From DYGX01 sp035325905 (GTDB lineage: Bacteria; Chloroflexota; Anaerolineae; Aggregatilineales; Aggregatilineaceae), in contig DAOKYY010000002.1 of NCBI GenBank assembly GCA_035325905.1, positions 100,458 through 164,457 on the forward strand: DNA of 64,000 nt, written 5' to 3'. This document shows, piece by piece, positions 42,780 to 51,463 of the stretch. Each line of letters begins with the position of its first letter. Within the stretch, counting starts at the first letter, position 1. Below the pieces are notes generated by a model that searched no databases, was not told the DNA's origin, and worked only from the letters and a program-made list of their open reading frames with translations. Position numbers and translations under genes: made by a program.

Positions 42780-43862
42780 CTACAGGTACGCTTCGAGGCC
42801 GGTCGCGCGCAGCCGCTCGACTACCTCGCGCACGTCCTGCGAGCGGTCGCGGTGGCAGACCAGCAGCGCGTCCTCCGTATCGACGATGATCAGCTTTTCG
42901 ACGCCGATGGTGACGACCATCCGGTCGCTGATGACCAGCGTGTCACGCGTGTCGATCCGCAGCGCGTCGTCGCGCTCGCCACGCATGATGTTGCCTTCCA
43001 GATCGCCGGTCAGCACCTCATAGAGCGACGCCCAGCTTCCCACGTCGCTCCAGCCGATGTCCACCGGGATCACCGCGACGTTCTCCGCCCCTTCCATCAG
43101 CGCGTAATCAATCGAAAGCCGGGTCATCTCCGGCCAGCGGCGTTCGAGCGTTTCGTTGTAGGCGGCGCTGCCGATACTGGCGGCGACAGCTGCCAGCGCC
43201 GTGTGCATGGCGGGCTGCTGGCGCTGGAACTCGCGCATGACCTGATCGGCGGTCCAGATGAACATGCCGCTGTTCCAGCTGTACTCGCCGCTGGTCACGA
43301 AATCGATCGCGGTCTCAACGTCGGGCTTCTCGGTGAACCGGTCCGCCGTGTACGCCTGGAAGCCGTCCACCTCGCCGAGCGGCTCGCCACGCCGGATGTA
43401 GCCGAAGCCGGTCGAGGGGAACGAGGCGGAGATGCCGAGCGTGACGATGTGCCCGCGCCGGGCGAGCGTCGCCGAGGCGGCGAGCACGTCCCGAAAGCGC
43501 GCTTTCTCCGCGATGTGATGATCGGACGCCAGCACCGCGATCACGGCATCCGGGTCCCGGTGGCGGATGTGGATCGTGCCCAGGCCGACCGCCGGGCCGC
43601 TGTTGCGGGGGGACGGCTCCACGATGAAATTCTCCGCAGGAATCTGCGGCGCGGCAGCGCGAAGCTGCTCGCTGAGCGCGCCGCTGGCGACGACCATGAT
43701 CCGCTCCGGCGGCATGAGCGGGTGCAGCCGCTCGATGGCGAGCTGGAACATCGACTTGTCTTCGACCAGCGGCAGCACCTGCTTGGGCCGCGCCCGGCGG
43801 CTGAGCGGCCAGAGCCGCGTCCCGCTGCCCCCGGCCATGATCAACGCGTAGTAGTGGTCCAT
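42780..43862 (-). CDS. manC: Mannose-1-phosphate guanylyltransferase
   Basis: A 360-aa nucleotidyltransferase forming GDP-mannose from GTP and mannose-1-phosphate. The N-terminal signature ALIMAGGSGTRLWPLSR is near residue 7, followed by PKQVLPLVEDKSMFQ, EPSPRNSGPAVGLG, VLASDHHI, FTEKPDVE, YSWNSGMFIW and IPVDIGWSDVGSWASLYE. It lacks the C-terminal isomerase domain of bifunctional ManC/AlgA. ATG 43862 is chosen at the conserved N-terminus; the longer frame upstream overlaps dprA sequence. It probably supplies GDP-mannose for surface glycans. Confidence 0.94.
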   Translation of the reverse strand: MDHYYALIMAGGSGTRLWPLSRRARPKQVLPLVEDKSMFQLAIERLHPLMPPERIMVVASGALSEQLRAAAPQIPAENFIVEPSPRNSGPAVGLGTIHIRHRDPDAVIAVLASDHHIAEKARFRDVLAASATLARRGHIVTLGISASFPSTGFGYIRRGEPLGEVDGFQAYTADRFTEKPDVETAIDFVTSGEYSWNSGMFIWTADQVMREFQRQQPAMHTALAAVAASIGSAAYNETLERRWPEMTRLSIDYALMEGAENVAVIPVDIGWSDVGSWASLYEVLTGDLEGNIMRGERDDALRIDTRDTLVISDRMVVTIGVEKLIIVDTEDALLVCHRDRSQDVREVVERLRATGLEAYL

Positions 43863-43924
43863 CGCTCTCACTCGTTCCCGTGTGCCGTATCTCTGCGCGT
43901 AGCCAAGAAGGCGCCGCCGCCTGC

Positions 43925-45040
43925 TCAGTCCAGCCGGTACGGCTCGCGCCCGCCGCGCGCCAGCGCGTACTGCATGCCGTCCAGCCGCCGCACCATGCCC
44001 TTTAGCTCCATTAGGGCCAGCGTGCTGCTGACCTCCGTGATCGCCAGCCCGACACGCTGGCACAGATCGTCGATGTGCAGCGGCGCGTCGGCCAGCGCGT
44101 CGAGCAAGGCCGCCTCGCCGGAGGTTTCGGGCGCAATCTGCGCGATCTGCGTGTGGGTCTCGACGGTGTCCCGCGTCAGATTCAACTCGTCCAGGATGTC
44201 TTCGGCGCAGGTGACGAGCTTCGCGCCCGCCTGGATCAGGCTGTTGGTCCCGGCGCTGGTCCGCGCGTTGATGTTGCCCGGCACGGCGAACACGTCGCGG
44301 CCCTGCTCGGCGGCGGAGTCGGCGGTGAGCAGCGCGCCGCTGCTGGCCGGAGCCTCGACCACGACCACGCCGAGCGACAGCCCGCTGACGATCCGGTTGC
44401 GCAGCGGGAAATTGTGCGCTTCGGGGCGCGCGCCGGGCGCGAAGGTGCTCACCAGCGCGCCGGAGCGGGTGATCTCGGCGGCGAGCTTGGCGTGATCGGG
44501 CGGGTAGATCACGTCGATTCCGCTGCCGAGCACCGCGATCGTGCGCCCGCCCGCGTCGAGGGCGGCGCGATGGGCGGCGGCGTCGATACCCAGCGCCAGC
44601 CCGCTCACAATCGTGATCCCGGCGTTGACCAGCGGCGTAACCAGCGAATACGTCACGTCGCGCCCGTAAACGGTGGCGCGGCGCGTGCCGACAAACGCTA
44701 CTGCCCAGCGGTCCTGGTCGAGCAGCGTGCCTTTGACGTAGAGCACGGGGGGCGCTTCGGGCAGCTCGGCCAGTAGAGAGGGATAGTCAGGGTCTTCGAG
44801 GGTCAGGACGCTCGCCCCGAGCCGATCCACTTCCGCTAGCATCCGGTCGAGATCGAGCGCGGCACGCTCGGCCAGGATGTTCTCTACAGTCGCGCGGTCT
44901 AGCCCGGCGGCGCGCAGATCGCTTTCGCCAGCAGCCCACGCGTCGGCGAGATCGCCAAAATGGTTAAGCAGGGCGCGGAACCGCACCGGCCCAATCCCGG
45001 TGATGGCGTTGAACCCCAGCCAGTACTTGCGTGCGCTCAT
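43925..45040 (-). CDS. dprA: DNA processing protein DprA (Smf)
   Basis: A 371-aa single-stranded DNA-binding RecA loader used in natural transformation. An N-terminal helical domain (about 1-65, with IGPVRFRALLNHFG) is followed by the Rossmann core: VAFVGTRRATVYGRDV, SGLALGIDAAAHRAALDAGGRTIAVLGSGIDVIYPPDH, FPLRNRIVSGLSLGVVVVEAPASSGALLTADSAAEQGRDVFAVPG. A C-terminal winged-helix (about 295-365) completes the full-length form. It is downstream of rimM on the same strand. Confidence 0.95.
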   Translation of the reverse strand: MSARKYWLGFNAITGIGPVRFRALLNHFGDLADAWAAGESDLRAAGLDRATVENILAERAALDLDRMLAEVDRLGASVLTLEDPDYPSLLAELPEAPPVLYVKGTLLDQDRWAVAFVGTRRATVYGRDVTYSLVTPLVNAGITIVSGLALGIDAAAHRAALDAGGRTIAVLGSGIDVIYPPDHAKLAAEITRSGALVSTFAPGARPEAHNFPLRNRIVSGLSLGVVVVEAPASSGALLTADSAAEQGRDVFAVPGNINARTSAGTNSLIQAGAKLVTCAEDILDELNLTRDTVETHTQIAQIAPETSGEAALLDALADAPLHIDDLCQRVGLAITEVSSTLALMELKGMVRRLDGMQYALARGGREPYRLD

Positions 45041-45074
45041 ACGGCCCCTGCCTGCCCGTCGCGGCGCAGCCCGG

Positions 45075-45629
45075 TCATTTGCCGCGCAGGCCCTCCATCA
45101 GGTGAACGGTCATCTGGTTCGCGGCGATATCGACCTTCAGAATGCATTCTTCGATATCGGGCAGCAGAATCTCGCCCTTCGGGCCGCGCACGACGTAGAC
45201 ATCGTTCGCGCCGGTCTCGATCACATCGCTGACCTGGCCGAGAAACTCGCCTTCGTCTGTTACCACGTCCAGGCCAAGCGTCTGGAACAGGTAGAACTCG
45301 CCTTCTTCAAGCGGGATGGCTTCTTCGAGCGGCACCATGACGTAGTAATCGCGGTAGGCGTCGGCGGCGTCACGGCCGGAGATGCCTTCCAGCTCGAGAA
45401 TCAGGTACTGCTGGTGGCGGCGGGCGCGCGTCACCCGGTGTGTTTCGGCGGAGGCGGGGTCTTCGGGGTCGAGGCCCAGAAAAACGCGCATGCCTTCAGT
45501 AACGCGCTCCGGGTAGGCGGTGATCAGTTCCAGGCGCAGCTCGCCGCGCACGCCGTGCGGACGGAGCACGCGACCGAGCAGCAGGAAGGGCGGCGGCTGC
45601 TCTCGCCGGCGGTGAATGCGGGGTGACAT
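45075..45629 (-). CDS. rimM: Ribosome maturation factor RimM
   Basis: A 184-aa 30S assembly factor that binds S19. The N-terminal barrel shows LLGRVLRPHGVRGELRLELIT (about residues 17-37), and the PRC-barrel DYYVMVPLEE...GEFYLFQTLGLDVVTDEGEFLGQVSDVIETGANDVYVVRGPKGEILLPDIEECIL follows. It starts 15 nt after the khpA stop, in the standard rpsP-khpA-rimM order. Confidence 0.95.
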   Translation of the reverse strand: MSPRIHRRREQPPPFLLLGRVLRPHGVRGELRLELITAYPERVTEGMRVFLGLDPEDPASAETHRVTRARRHQQYLILELEGISGRDAADAYRDYYVMVPLEEAIPLEEGEFYLFQTLGLDVVTDEGEFLGQVSDVIETGANDVYVVRGPKGEILLPDIEECILKVDIAANQMTVHLMEGLRGK

Positions 45630-45644
45630 CGCGGCGCGCGCCAG

Positions 45645-45872
45645 CTAAAGGATATCGAGATTGACGCGCTTGCCCTCGTTCGCGGCGACGACCCGCACCA
45701 GGATCCGCATCGCGTTGGCAACCCGGCCGTTTTTGCCGATGATCCGGCCCATGTCTTCCTGCGCGACTTCCAGCTCAATCGTCGTGGTGCCGCCGCGTGA
45801 AGTCTCGGTCACGCGCACCTCGGACGGATCGTCGACCAGTGACTTGGCGATGTACTCGACCAGTTCGATCAT
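45645..45872 (-). CDS. khpA: KH-domain RNA-binding protein KhpA
   Basis: A 75-aa single-KH-domain protein: LVEYIAKSLVDDPSEVRV, then the GxxG loop in MGRIIGKNGRVANAMRILVR. Binds RNA, usually with a Jag/KhpB partner not in this window. ATG 45872 is chosen because AAAGGACGAGAG lies upstream and MIELVEYIAK is the usual N-terminus. Confidence 0.94.
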   Translation of the reverse strand: MIELVEYIAKSLVDDPSEVRVTETSRGGTTTIELEVAQEDMGRIIGKNGRVANAMRILVRVVAANEGKRVNLDIL

Positions 45873-45939
45873 CGTGCTCTCGTCCTTTGTGAGCGTCCAC
45901 AAAACCGGCAGAGGAGCCGTCGCGGACGCCTGAATAACA

Positions 45940-45974
45940 TATGCGGACAGCGGGCAACACCGGCGCTGTCCGCA
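45940..45974 (-). terminator. Intra-operon hairpin between rpsP and khpA
   Basis: A 12-bp stem (TGCGGACAGCG/CGCTGTCCGCA plus one flanking pair) with only a weak T tract on the minus strand. It is more likely an attenuator or RNA-stability element protecting the rpsP message than a full stop. Confidence 0.45.
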
Positions 45975-46016
45975 TCTCGGTGAAAACGTGCTAATCGCCT
46001 ACCCCGCGCGCGGCAA

Positions 46017-46655
46017 TTACGCGTCGGCCGGAGGCTCGTCGTCCTCAGTCTCGCCCACTTCGGCGACTTCCGGCTTGGCGTCGGAGTCTGCCGCAGGCAA
46101 CGACTCAGTGTCGGCCTGCTCCTGGGTCTCGGTGACGGCTTCAGGAGTCGCACCCTGCTCGACATCGGCCAGCGCTTCGGCTTCAACCGCTTCTTCGGTC
46201 TCGGCGACTTCTTCCGGCTCAAGGGCAGGCTGCGGCTTAGCAGCCGGCTTGCTCTCGGCTTTTGGCGCGACAGGCTGCGGCGCGGGCTTCGGGCGCTGAA
46301 TCTCGTGCGGCGCATACGCAGTGCGCGTGCTGGGCATCCCGGCGGCGGCGTACTGCGCTTCGGCTTCGGCGACCAGCGCCTCGACTGCCTCGCCCTGGCG
46401 CAGGCGTTCGTAGCGCGCCAGCGTGCCGAGCTTGTCCAGAATGCGACGGACCGGGTCGCTGGGCTGCGCGCCGTTGCTCAGCCAGTACAGCGCGCGTTCT
46501 TCCTTAATCGTCATCGTCGTGGGCTGGGTGCGCGGGTTGTAGAAGCCGATCACTTCAATATACCGGCCGTCACGCGGGCTGCGCGCGTCGGCGACGACGA
46601 TGCGATAGCTGGGCTGCTTTTTGCGTCCTACGCGACGCAGGCGAATACGAACCAT
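46017..46655 (-). CDS. rpsP: 30S ribosomal protein S16 with long acidic C-terminal extension
   Basis: A 212-aa S16. The first 85 residues are the normal protein (MVRIRLRRVGRKKQPSYRIVVADARSPRDGRYIEVIGFYNP...). Residues about 86-212 form an extra tail: an Ala/Pro/Lys-rich stretch, then a strongly acidic Glu/Ala/Asp/Val region with no predicted fold. Typical bacterial S16 is 75-100 aa. GAGGT precedes ATG 46655. It is downstream of ffh in the classic ffh-rpsP-khpA-rimM order. Confidence 0.94.
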   Translation of the reverse strand: MVRIRLRRVGRKKQPSYRIVVADARSPRDGRYIEVIGFYNPRTQPTTMTIKEERALYWLSNGAQPSDPVRRILDKLGTLARYERLRQGEAVEALVAEAEAQYAAAGMPSTRTAYAPHEIQRPKPAPQPVAPKAESKPAAKPQPALEPEEVAETEEAVEAEALADVEQGATPEAVTETQEQADTESLPAADSDAKPEVAEVGETEDDEPPADA

Positions 46656-46785
46656 GTGTTTACCTCAGTATCCTCTGTTAGGCTGTTCTCAGACAGCGTC
46701 TGCCAACATCAGCACCGGCGCGGCCAGAGGAGGCAGGGAAGGGCTGCCCAAACCGGCGCGGTAGCCGTGGCCGTCATGCGCCTGC

Positions 46786-48114
46786 CTAGCGGAACATTCC
46801 TGGCAGGTTGGGCATACGGCCCTTGCCGATCATTTTCATCAGGCGCTGCATCTCGCGAAACTGCTTGAGCAGCGCGTTGATGTCCTCAACGGTCGTGCCG
46901 CTTCCCGCCGCGACGCGCCGCTTGCGGCTGGCGTTCATCAGCTTCGGGTTGCGGCGCTCAGGCGGAGTCATCGAGTAGATGATCGCCTCGACTTTCTTGA
47001 GCTGCTTCTGGGCGTCTTCATTGTCGATGTTGATCTGCTGCCGCACGCGCCCCATCCCTGGCAGCATATCGAGAATCTGGCCGATCGGCCCCATGCGCTT
47101 GACCTGCTGAAGCTGCTTGAGGAAGTCTTCGAGCGTAAACTGGTTCTTCAGCATCTTGCGCTGAAGCTCCTCGGCTTCGCGCTCGTCGAAGGCTTGCTCG
47201 GCGCGCTCGATCAGCGTCAGCATATCGCCCATGCCGAGAATGCGCGACGCCAGCCGGTCAGGATGGAACGGCTCGATGCCGTCCACCTTTTCGCCGGTGC
47301 CGAGGTACTTGATCGGCACGCCGGTCACTTCGCGCATCGAGATCGCCGCGCCGCCGCGCGCATCGCCATCGACTTTGGTCAGGATCAGCCCGGTCAGGCC
47401 GACGTGCTGGTTGAACCCCTCGGCGATACGGACGGCTTCCTGGCCGGTCATGGCGTCCGCGACGAGCAGCACTTCGGCGGGCTGCGTGCGGTCGCGGATG
47501 GCGGCCAGCTCGTCCATCATCGTCTCGTCGATCTGGAGACGTCCGGCAGTGTCGATCAGCACCACGCTCGCCCCGGCTTCGCGGGCGGCGGCCAGGCCGC
47601 GCACCGCGATGTCTGGCGGCGGAGCGGACACGCCCTCGTCGTAGTATGGAATGTTGAGCTGCTTGGCGAGCGTCACCAACTGGTCGACCGCCGCGGGGCG
47701 ATACGTGTCGCACGCGACCAGCCACGGGCGGCGCCCGTCACGGCGCAGCATCAGCGCCAGCTTGGCGGCGGTCGTAGTCTTACCCGACCCCTGCAAGCCA
47801 ACCAGCATGATCACGCGCGGCGACGGCCCGCTCAGGTTGAGCCGGCCCGGCTCGCCGAGCGTCTCGATCAGCTCCTCGTGCACGATCTTGATGACCTGCT
47901 GCGAGGGCTTCAGGCTCTTCTGCACTTCCGCGCCGATGGCGCGCTCGCGCACGCGGGCGATGAAGTCTTTGGCGACCTTCAGATTGACATCCGCTTCCAG
48001 CAGCGCGATCCGAACTTCGCGCAGCGCCGTGCTGACGTCTTCCTCGGTCAGCTTGCCCTTGCGGCCAAGCTGCTCGAAGACATCCTGAAGGCGTTCGCTG
48101 AGGCTTTCGAACAT
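46786..48114 (-). CDS. ffh: Signal recognition particle protein Ffh (SRP54)
   Basis: A 442-aa GTPase delivering nascent membrane proteins to FtsY and SecYEG. The N domain begins MFESLSERLQDVFEQLGRKGKLTEEDV. The G domain has LVGLQGSGKTTTAAKLA (about residue 108), DTYRPAA, DTAGRLQ and TKVDGDARGG. The Met-rich M domain (about 300-442) includes GMGRVRQQ..., MTPPERRNPKLMNASRKRRVAAGSGTTVEDINALLKQF. The conserved start ATG 48114 is used; extension upstream would overlap the promoter. Confidence 0.97.
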   Translation of the reverse strand: MFESLSERLQDVFEQLGRKGKLTEEDVSTALREVRIALLEADVNLKVAKDFIARVRERAIGAEVQKSLKPSQQVIKIVHEELIETLGEPGRLNLSGPSPRVIMLVGLQGSGKTTTAAKLALMLRRDGRRPWLVACDTYRPAAVDQLVTLAKQLNIPYYDEGVSAPPPDIAVRGLAAAREAGASVVLIDTAGRLQIDETMMDELAAIRDRTQPAEVLLVADAMTGQEAVRIAEGFNQHVGLTGLILTKVDGDARGGAAISMREVTGVPIKYLGTGEKVDGIEPFHPDRLASRILGMGDMLTLIERAEQAFDEREAEELQRKMLKNQFTLEDFLKQLQQVKRMGPIGQILDMLPGMGRVRQQINIDNEDAQKQLKKVEAIIYSMTPPERRNPKLMNASRKRRVAAGSGTTVEDINALLKQFREMQRLMKMIGKGRMPNLPGMFR

Positions 48115-48163
48115 TCCTGCACCCTGTACATCCGGCTCTTTTCGGGCGCGTCCCGAGTGACGA

Positions 48164-48192
48164 ATTGTAAAGGATCGCCTCCGGTGCGTCAA
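48164..48192 (-). promoter_or_regulatory. Promoter of the ffh-rpsP-khpA-rimM operon
   Basis: Minus strand: TTGACG at 48192-48187, 17-nt spacer, TACAAT at 48169-48164. Confidence 0.82.
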
Positions 48193-48378
48193 GCCGCAGC
48201 TCCGGCTAAAGCGCGGTCAGCGGACGGACGCGCGTCGCGGTCATCCGGCGCGTTTTCCTTGCATGAAAACTTCGCGTACAATCGGGCCTGGGTGCCGAGT
48301 CCGGGGCGGCGGCGTGGGGTTTGGCGCCGGTGAGGGCAGCGCACGCCCTGGACTTATTGACAACGACAGGAGCCTCGT

Positions 48379-48972
48379 ATGGACGAGCTTCGCGAAATTC
48401 TCAGCGCTTTGTGGATCACCGACGAGCTTCACTGGGATATCGCCCTCTACGTCCTCTTTGCGCTCAACCTTGTGCTGCTGTTGATGCAGCCCGACGGCTC
48501 GCCGCTGGCGGTTGGCCTCTGTATCCTCGTGCTGGTGGCGGCAGTGATCGACAAGACCAAAGCCTTCGGCTATATCTTCGAGGTCAACCCCTACCGGTAC
48601 ACGCGCGAGCAGTGCCACGAGCAGGTTTTCATCGGAACGTACCTCATTCGCGTGGTGATGTTCGCCGCGCCGCTGAGCGTCGCCGGCATGACGAAAAACC
48701 CCGACTCGCGATGGATTGGCATCGTAGCCGGGATTCTCGGAGGTGTCTATTTATTCGTGCGCTGGTATCTGGAGCAGCGCGACGTGCCGGTGACTGATCT
48801 GTTCTGCGCGTATTTCTTCGCCGGATTCGCCTTCCAGCACGCTGGGTTGGGGCTGGCCGGCGCGCGAATCGCGCTGGGAGATCGGTTGCTGCTAGGCCGG
48901 ATACACCGGCACGCACCAATCCTTATAGCGCGCGAGCTTGCCCCGCACGAGATCGAAATAGAGCTGCCGTAG
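48379..48972 (+). CDS. Uncharacterised polytopic membrane protein
   Basis: A 197-aa protein with about five hydrophobic helices (around residues 20-40, 43-60, 85-102, 110-127 and 145-165). Between helices 2 and 3 is a soluble loop FEVNPYRYTREQCHEQ. ATG 48379 is preceded by AGGAGCC. The last 27 codons overlap, on the opposite strand, the end of ilvE. No family is recognised; it might be a small transporter-like or DUF protein. Confidence 0.6.
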   Translation: MDELREILSALWITDELHWDIALYVLFALNLVLLLMQPDGSPLAVGLCILVLVAAVIDKTKAFGYIFEVNPYRYTREQCHEQVFIGTYLIRVVMFAAPLSVAGMTKNPDSRWIGIVAGILGGVYLFVRWYLEQRDVPVTDLFCAYFFAGFAFQHAGLGLAGARIALGDRLLLGRIHRHAPILIARELAPHEIEIELP

Positions 48973-49821
48973 CTGGGCGACAACTGGCCCCAGCTTTCCC
49001 GATCCAACCGGCCGGTGGTCGATCTCGGCGATCGCGACGATCTGCACGCCGGTCCCACAGAAGAAGGCTTCGTCTGCCAGGAAGGCTTCGGTGCGGTCGA
49101 TTGGCCGCTCGACGACGCGCAGGCCCATCTCGTCGCAGAGCAGGCGGATTACGCTGCGACGGGTGATCCCTTCCAGGATATTCGAGTAAATCGGCGGCGT
49201 GATCACTTCGCCGTTGCGGAGCATGAAGAAGTTCTCGGCGCTCCCTTCGGCGATATGTCCGTCCTCGTTGAGCACCAGCGCCTCGTCAAACCCGGCCAGC
49301 GTCGCGTCGGTCTTGATCAGCGCAGAATTCGCGTAGGCGCCGGTGATCTTGCCGCGCGCCGGGATCGAGTTGTCGTCGATCCGCCGCCACGACGAAAACG
49401 TGACCTTCGAGCCTTCTTCGTTAGGAATGTAGCTCCCGAAGGGCAGCGCGAACATGGTGAAATCGGCCTCAAGGTTGTGCAGGCGCACGCCGATGCCCGC
49501 CGAGGACTTGTAGATCAGCGGGCGGATGTAGACGTTCGTGCGGTACGCTTCCTTGCGCAGCAGGTCCAAAAGAATTTCGAGCATCGACTCCGGCGTGTAA
49601 GGCAGGTCCATCAGCAGCAGCCGCCCGGAGTCCAGCACGCGCCTGAAGTGGTCAAGGGGACGGAAGACGTAAAGCTGCTCTTCCTCGTCGTTCCAATAGC
49701 CGCGCAGGCCGCCGAATGCGCCGGTCCCGTAATGGAGCGCGTGCGTCATCACGCTGATCTTTGCGTCCTCGATCGGCACGATCTTTCCCTGAAAATAAGC
49801 GTATTTGGGTCCTTCGGGCAT
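48892..49821 (-). CDS. ilvE: Branched-chain amino acid aminotransferase
   Basis: A 309-aa fold-type IV PLP enzyme for the final transamination of Leu, Ile and Val. Blocks are HALHYGTGAFGGLRGY (about residues 27-42), VYIRPLIYKSSAGIGV, KITGAYANSALIKTDATLAGFDEALVLNEDGHIAEGSAENFFMLRNG (PLP Lys in ALIKTDA), and EAFLADEAFFCGTGVQIVAIAEIDHRPVG. ATG 49821 follows AGGAG. Its 3' end overlaps a convergent membrane-protein gene by 81 nt. It lies 127 nt downstream of plsC. Confidence 0.95.
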   Translation of the reverse strand: MPEGPKYAYFQGKIVPIEDAKISVMTHALHYGTGAFGGLRGYWNDEEEQLYVFRPLDHFRRVLDSGRLLLMDLPYTPESMLEILLDLLRKEAYRTNVYIRPLIYKSSAGIGVRLHNLEADFTMFALPFGSYIPNEEGSKVTFSSWRRIDDNSIPARGKITGAYANSALIKTDATLAGFDEALVLNEDGHIAEGSAENFFMLRNGEVITPPIYSNILEGITRRSVIRLLCDEMGLRVVERPIDRTEAFLADEAFFCGTGVQIVAIAEIDHRPVGSGKLGPVVAQLRQLYFDLVRGKLARYKDWCVPVYPA

Positions 49822-49879
49822 CAGTGCACTCCTGTTCGCTTCGGCCTCGGTGGACCGGAGGCTCCCTGATTTCACTGTC

Positions 49880-49885
49880 ATTATA
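49880..49885 (-). promoter_or_regulatory. Possible ilvE -10 element
   Basis: TATAAT on the minus strand about 60 nt upstream of ilvE. No good -35 at the right distance, so this is only a candidate internal promoter. Confidence 0.35.
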
Positions 49886-49948
49886 GCCTGCCTGCTCCCG
49901 CATGGTGAGAGCCAAGCCGGGCCACGCCGCGAGCGCGCTTGCCGCTGC

Positions 49949-50695
49949 TCAAACTGTCTCGTCCAGAAACTCAAGATACTGCGTCGTGGCCTGCGCGAGA
50001 TCGTGATACGCGCCGCGCCGCGCTTCGGGCAGCAGCGCCGCAAGCTGGTACATCGCTTCCTGCGTCATGGCGTGCAGATCGTCGCGGGCAACGCGCGCCA
50101 CGCCGTTGGTCCGAAAGCGGAAGGGTATGCCGAAGCGTACAGTAACTGGCGTGCGCTTCAAGCGTAGCAACGTGGCCGGGAAGCGGTCGGTGCCTTCCAC
50201 GCCAACCGGCAGCACGGCGGCATCGCCCTTGGTCGCGAGATAGGCCATACCGTGCTTCGCCTCTTGCAGAGCGGGGTGGCGCGTGCCCTCCGGCGCGAGC
50301 AGGATAGCCCGGCCCTGGTGCATCAGCTCCAGCGTGCTGGCGATCGCGCGCCGGTCTACCTCGCCGCGCCGCACCGGATAGGCGCCCCAGGCGCGCGCCA
50401 TCAAGCCGATGATTGGGTGGCGCGTGTTTTCGACCTTCGACATCGGCACGACGTACCGGTTCTGGATCGCGCCGGTCACGACAAACGGGTCAATCGCCGC
50501 GATGTGATTCATCACCACCAGCAGCGGCCCCTCGGAGGGCACGCGCTCCACGTCGAAAGCGCAGACCTTGACCAGCAGCCCGAACCCGATCCGGCGGAGC
50601 AGGATATCGCGCAGGAACTTGCGCCGCCGGTCGATACGGTCCTGGTGAAAGACGACTTCGTGCGCGGTCGGGCGGGTGGAGGTGGTGGGATGCAT
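49949..50695 (-). CDS. plsC: 1-acyl-sn-glycerol-3-phosphate acyltransferase-like protein
   Basis: A 248-aa PlsC-family membrane-associated acyltransferase of phosphatidic acid synthesis. Motif I is the catalytic His in VVMNHIAAIDPFV (NHxxxxD, about residue 62). Motif II GAYPVRRGEVD, motif III ILLAPEGTRHP (EGTR, about 135) and the later GVEGTDRFP follow. No clear transmembrane helix. It begins 34 nt after the pseudouridine synthase stop, in the operon led by the SpoIIE-type phosphatase. Confidence 0.88.
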   Translation of the reverse strand: MHPTTSTRPTAHEVVFHQDRIDRRRKFLRDILLRRIGFGLLVKVCAFDVERVPSEGPLLVVMNHIAAIDPFVVTGAIQNRYVVPMSKVENTRHPIIGLMARAWGAYPVRRGEVDRRAIASTLELMHQGRAILLAPEGTRHPALQEAKHGMAYLATKGDAAVLPVGVEGTDRFPATLLRLKRTPVTVRFGIPFRFRTNGVARVARDDLHAMTQEAMYQLAALLPEARRGAYHDLAQATTQYLEFLDETV

Positions 50696-50729
50696 GGCAA
50701 CCTGCGTTCGTCAAGGAGGCTGTTCGCTC

Positions 50730-51446
50730 TTATTCGCCTTTCAGCTTGCGGACCTCGCGCGGTGACAGCTTGCGCCACTCGCCTGGCTGAAGGCGGCCAA
50801 TCGTCAGCATTTCGATTTGGGTGCGGATCAGGCGCTTGACCGGGTGGCCGAGCTGGCTGGCGATGCGCCGGATTTGCCGCTTGCGGCCTTCGCGCATAAT
50901 GACCTGAATCCACGTTTCGTTCGGTTTGACTTCCAGCACGCGCACTTTGGCGGGCGCGCTAACCTCGTCGCCGAGCGGCACGCCCTGACGCCATTTGTCG
51001 AGCGTGGCGCGGGAGGGCTGGCCCTCGACCAGCACCTCGTAGGTCTTGGCGTGCCCGTATTTCGGGTGCATCAGCCGGTCGGCCAGCGCGCCGTCATTGG
51101 TCAGCAGGATTAACCCCTCACTGTCGGCGTCGAGACGGCCTACGGTGAACAGGTGCCCCTCGTGCGGGATCAGCGAGCGCACCAGCGGGCGTTTCTCGTG
51201 CGCTTCGCGCTTGTTCGACGAGACCACACCGCGCGGCTTGTACAGCAGGATGTAGACATAATCCGGCGCAGCAGCTAGCCGCCGCCCGTCGACGCGCACG
51301 TCCTGAACGGCGGGGTCGGCCTTGTCGCCAAGCTGGGCGACGCGCCCATCGACCGTCACACGCCCGGCGCGGATCATCTCCTCGGCGGCGCGGCGCGACG
51401 CGATTTGCGCCTGGGAGATCAGTTTCTGGAGTCGTTCTTCGGGCAT
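50730..51446 (-). CDS. RsuA/RluB-family rRNA pseudouridine synthase
   Basis: A 238-aa enzyme isomerising uridine in rRNA. N-terminal S4 domain: RLQKLISQAQIASRRAAEEMIRAGRVTVDGR (about residues 5-35). The catalytic Asp is in VGRLDADSEGLILLTNDGALADRLMHPKYGHAKTYEVLVEG (about 100-140). EGRKRQIRRIASQLGHPVKRLIRTQIE closes the fold. The exact rRNA site (RluB 23S or RsuA 16S) is not decidable by eye; the RIRT/GEWRKLSPREVRKL ending resembles RluB. Confidence 0.93.
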   Translation of the reverse strand: MPEERLQKLISQAQIASRRAAEEMIRAGRVTVDGRVAQLGDKADPAVQDVRVDGRRLAAAPDYVYILLYKPRGVVSSNKREAHEKRPLVRSLIPHEGHLFTVGRLDADSEGLILLTNDGALADRLMHPKYGHAKTYEVLVEGQPSRATLDKWRQGVPLGDEVSAPAKVRVLEVKPNETWIQVIMREGRKRQIRRIASQLGHPVKRLIRTQIEMLTIGRLQPGEWRKLSPREVRKLKGE

Positions 51447-51463
51447 CGGTTTCGGTCCTGGGG

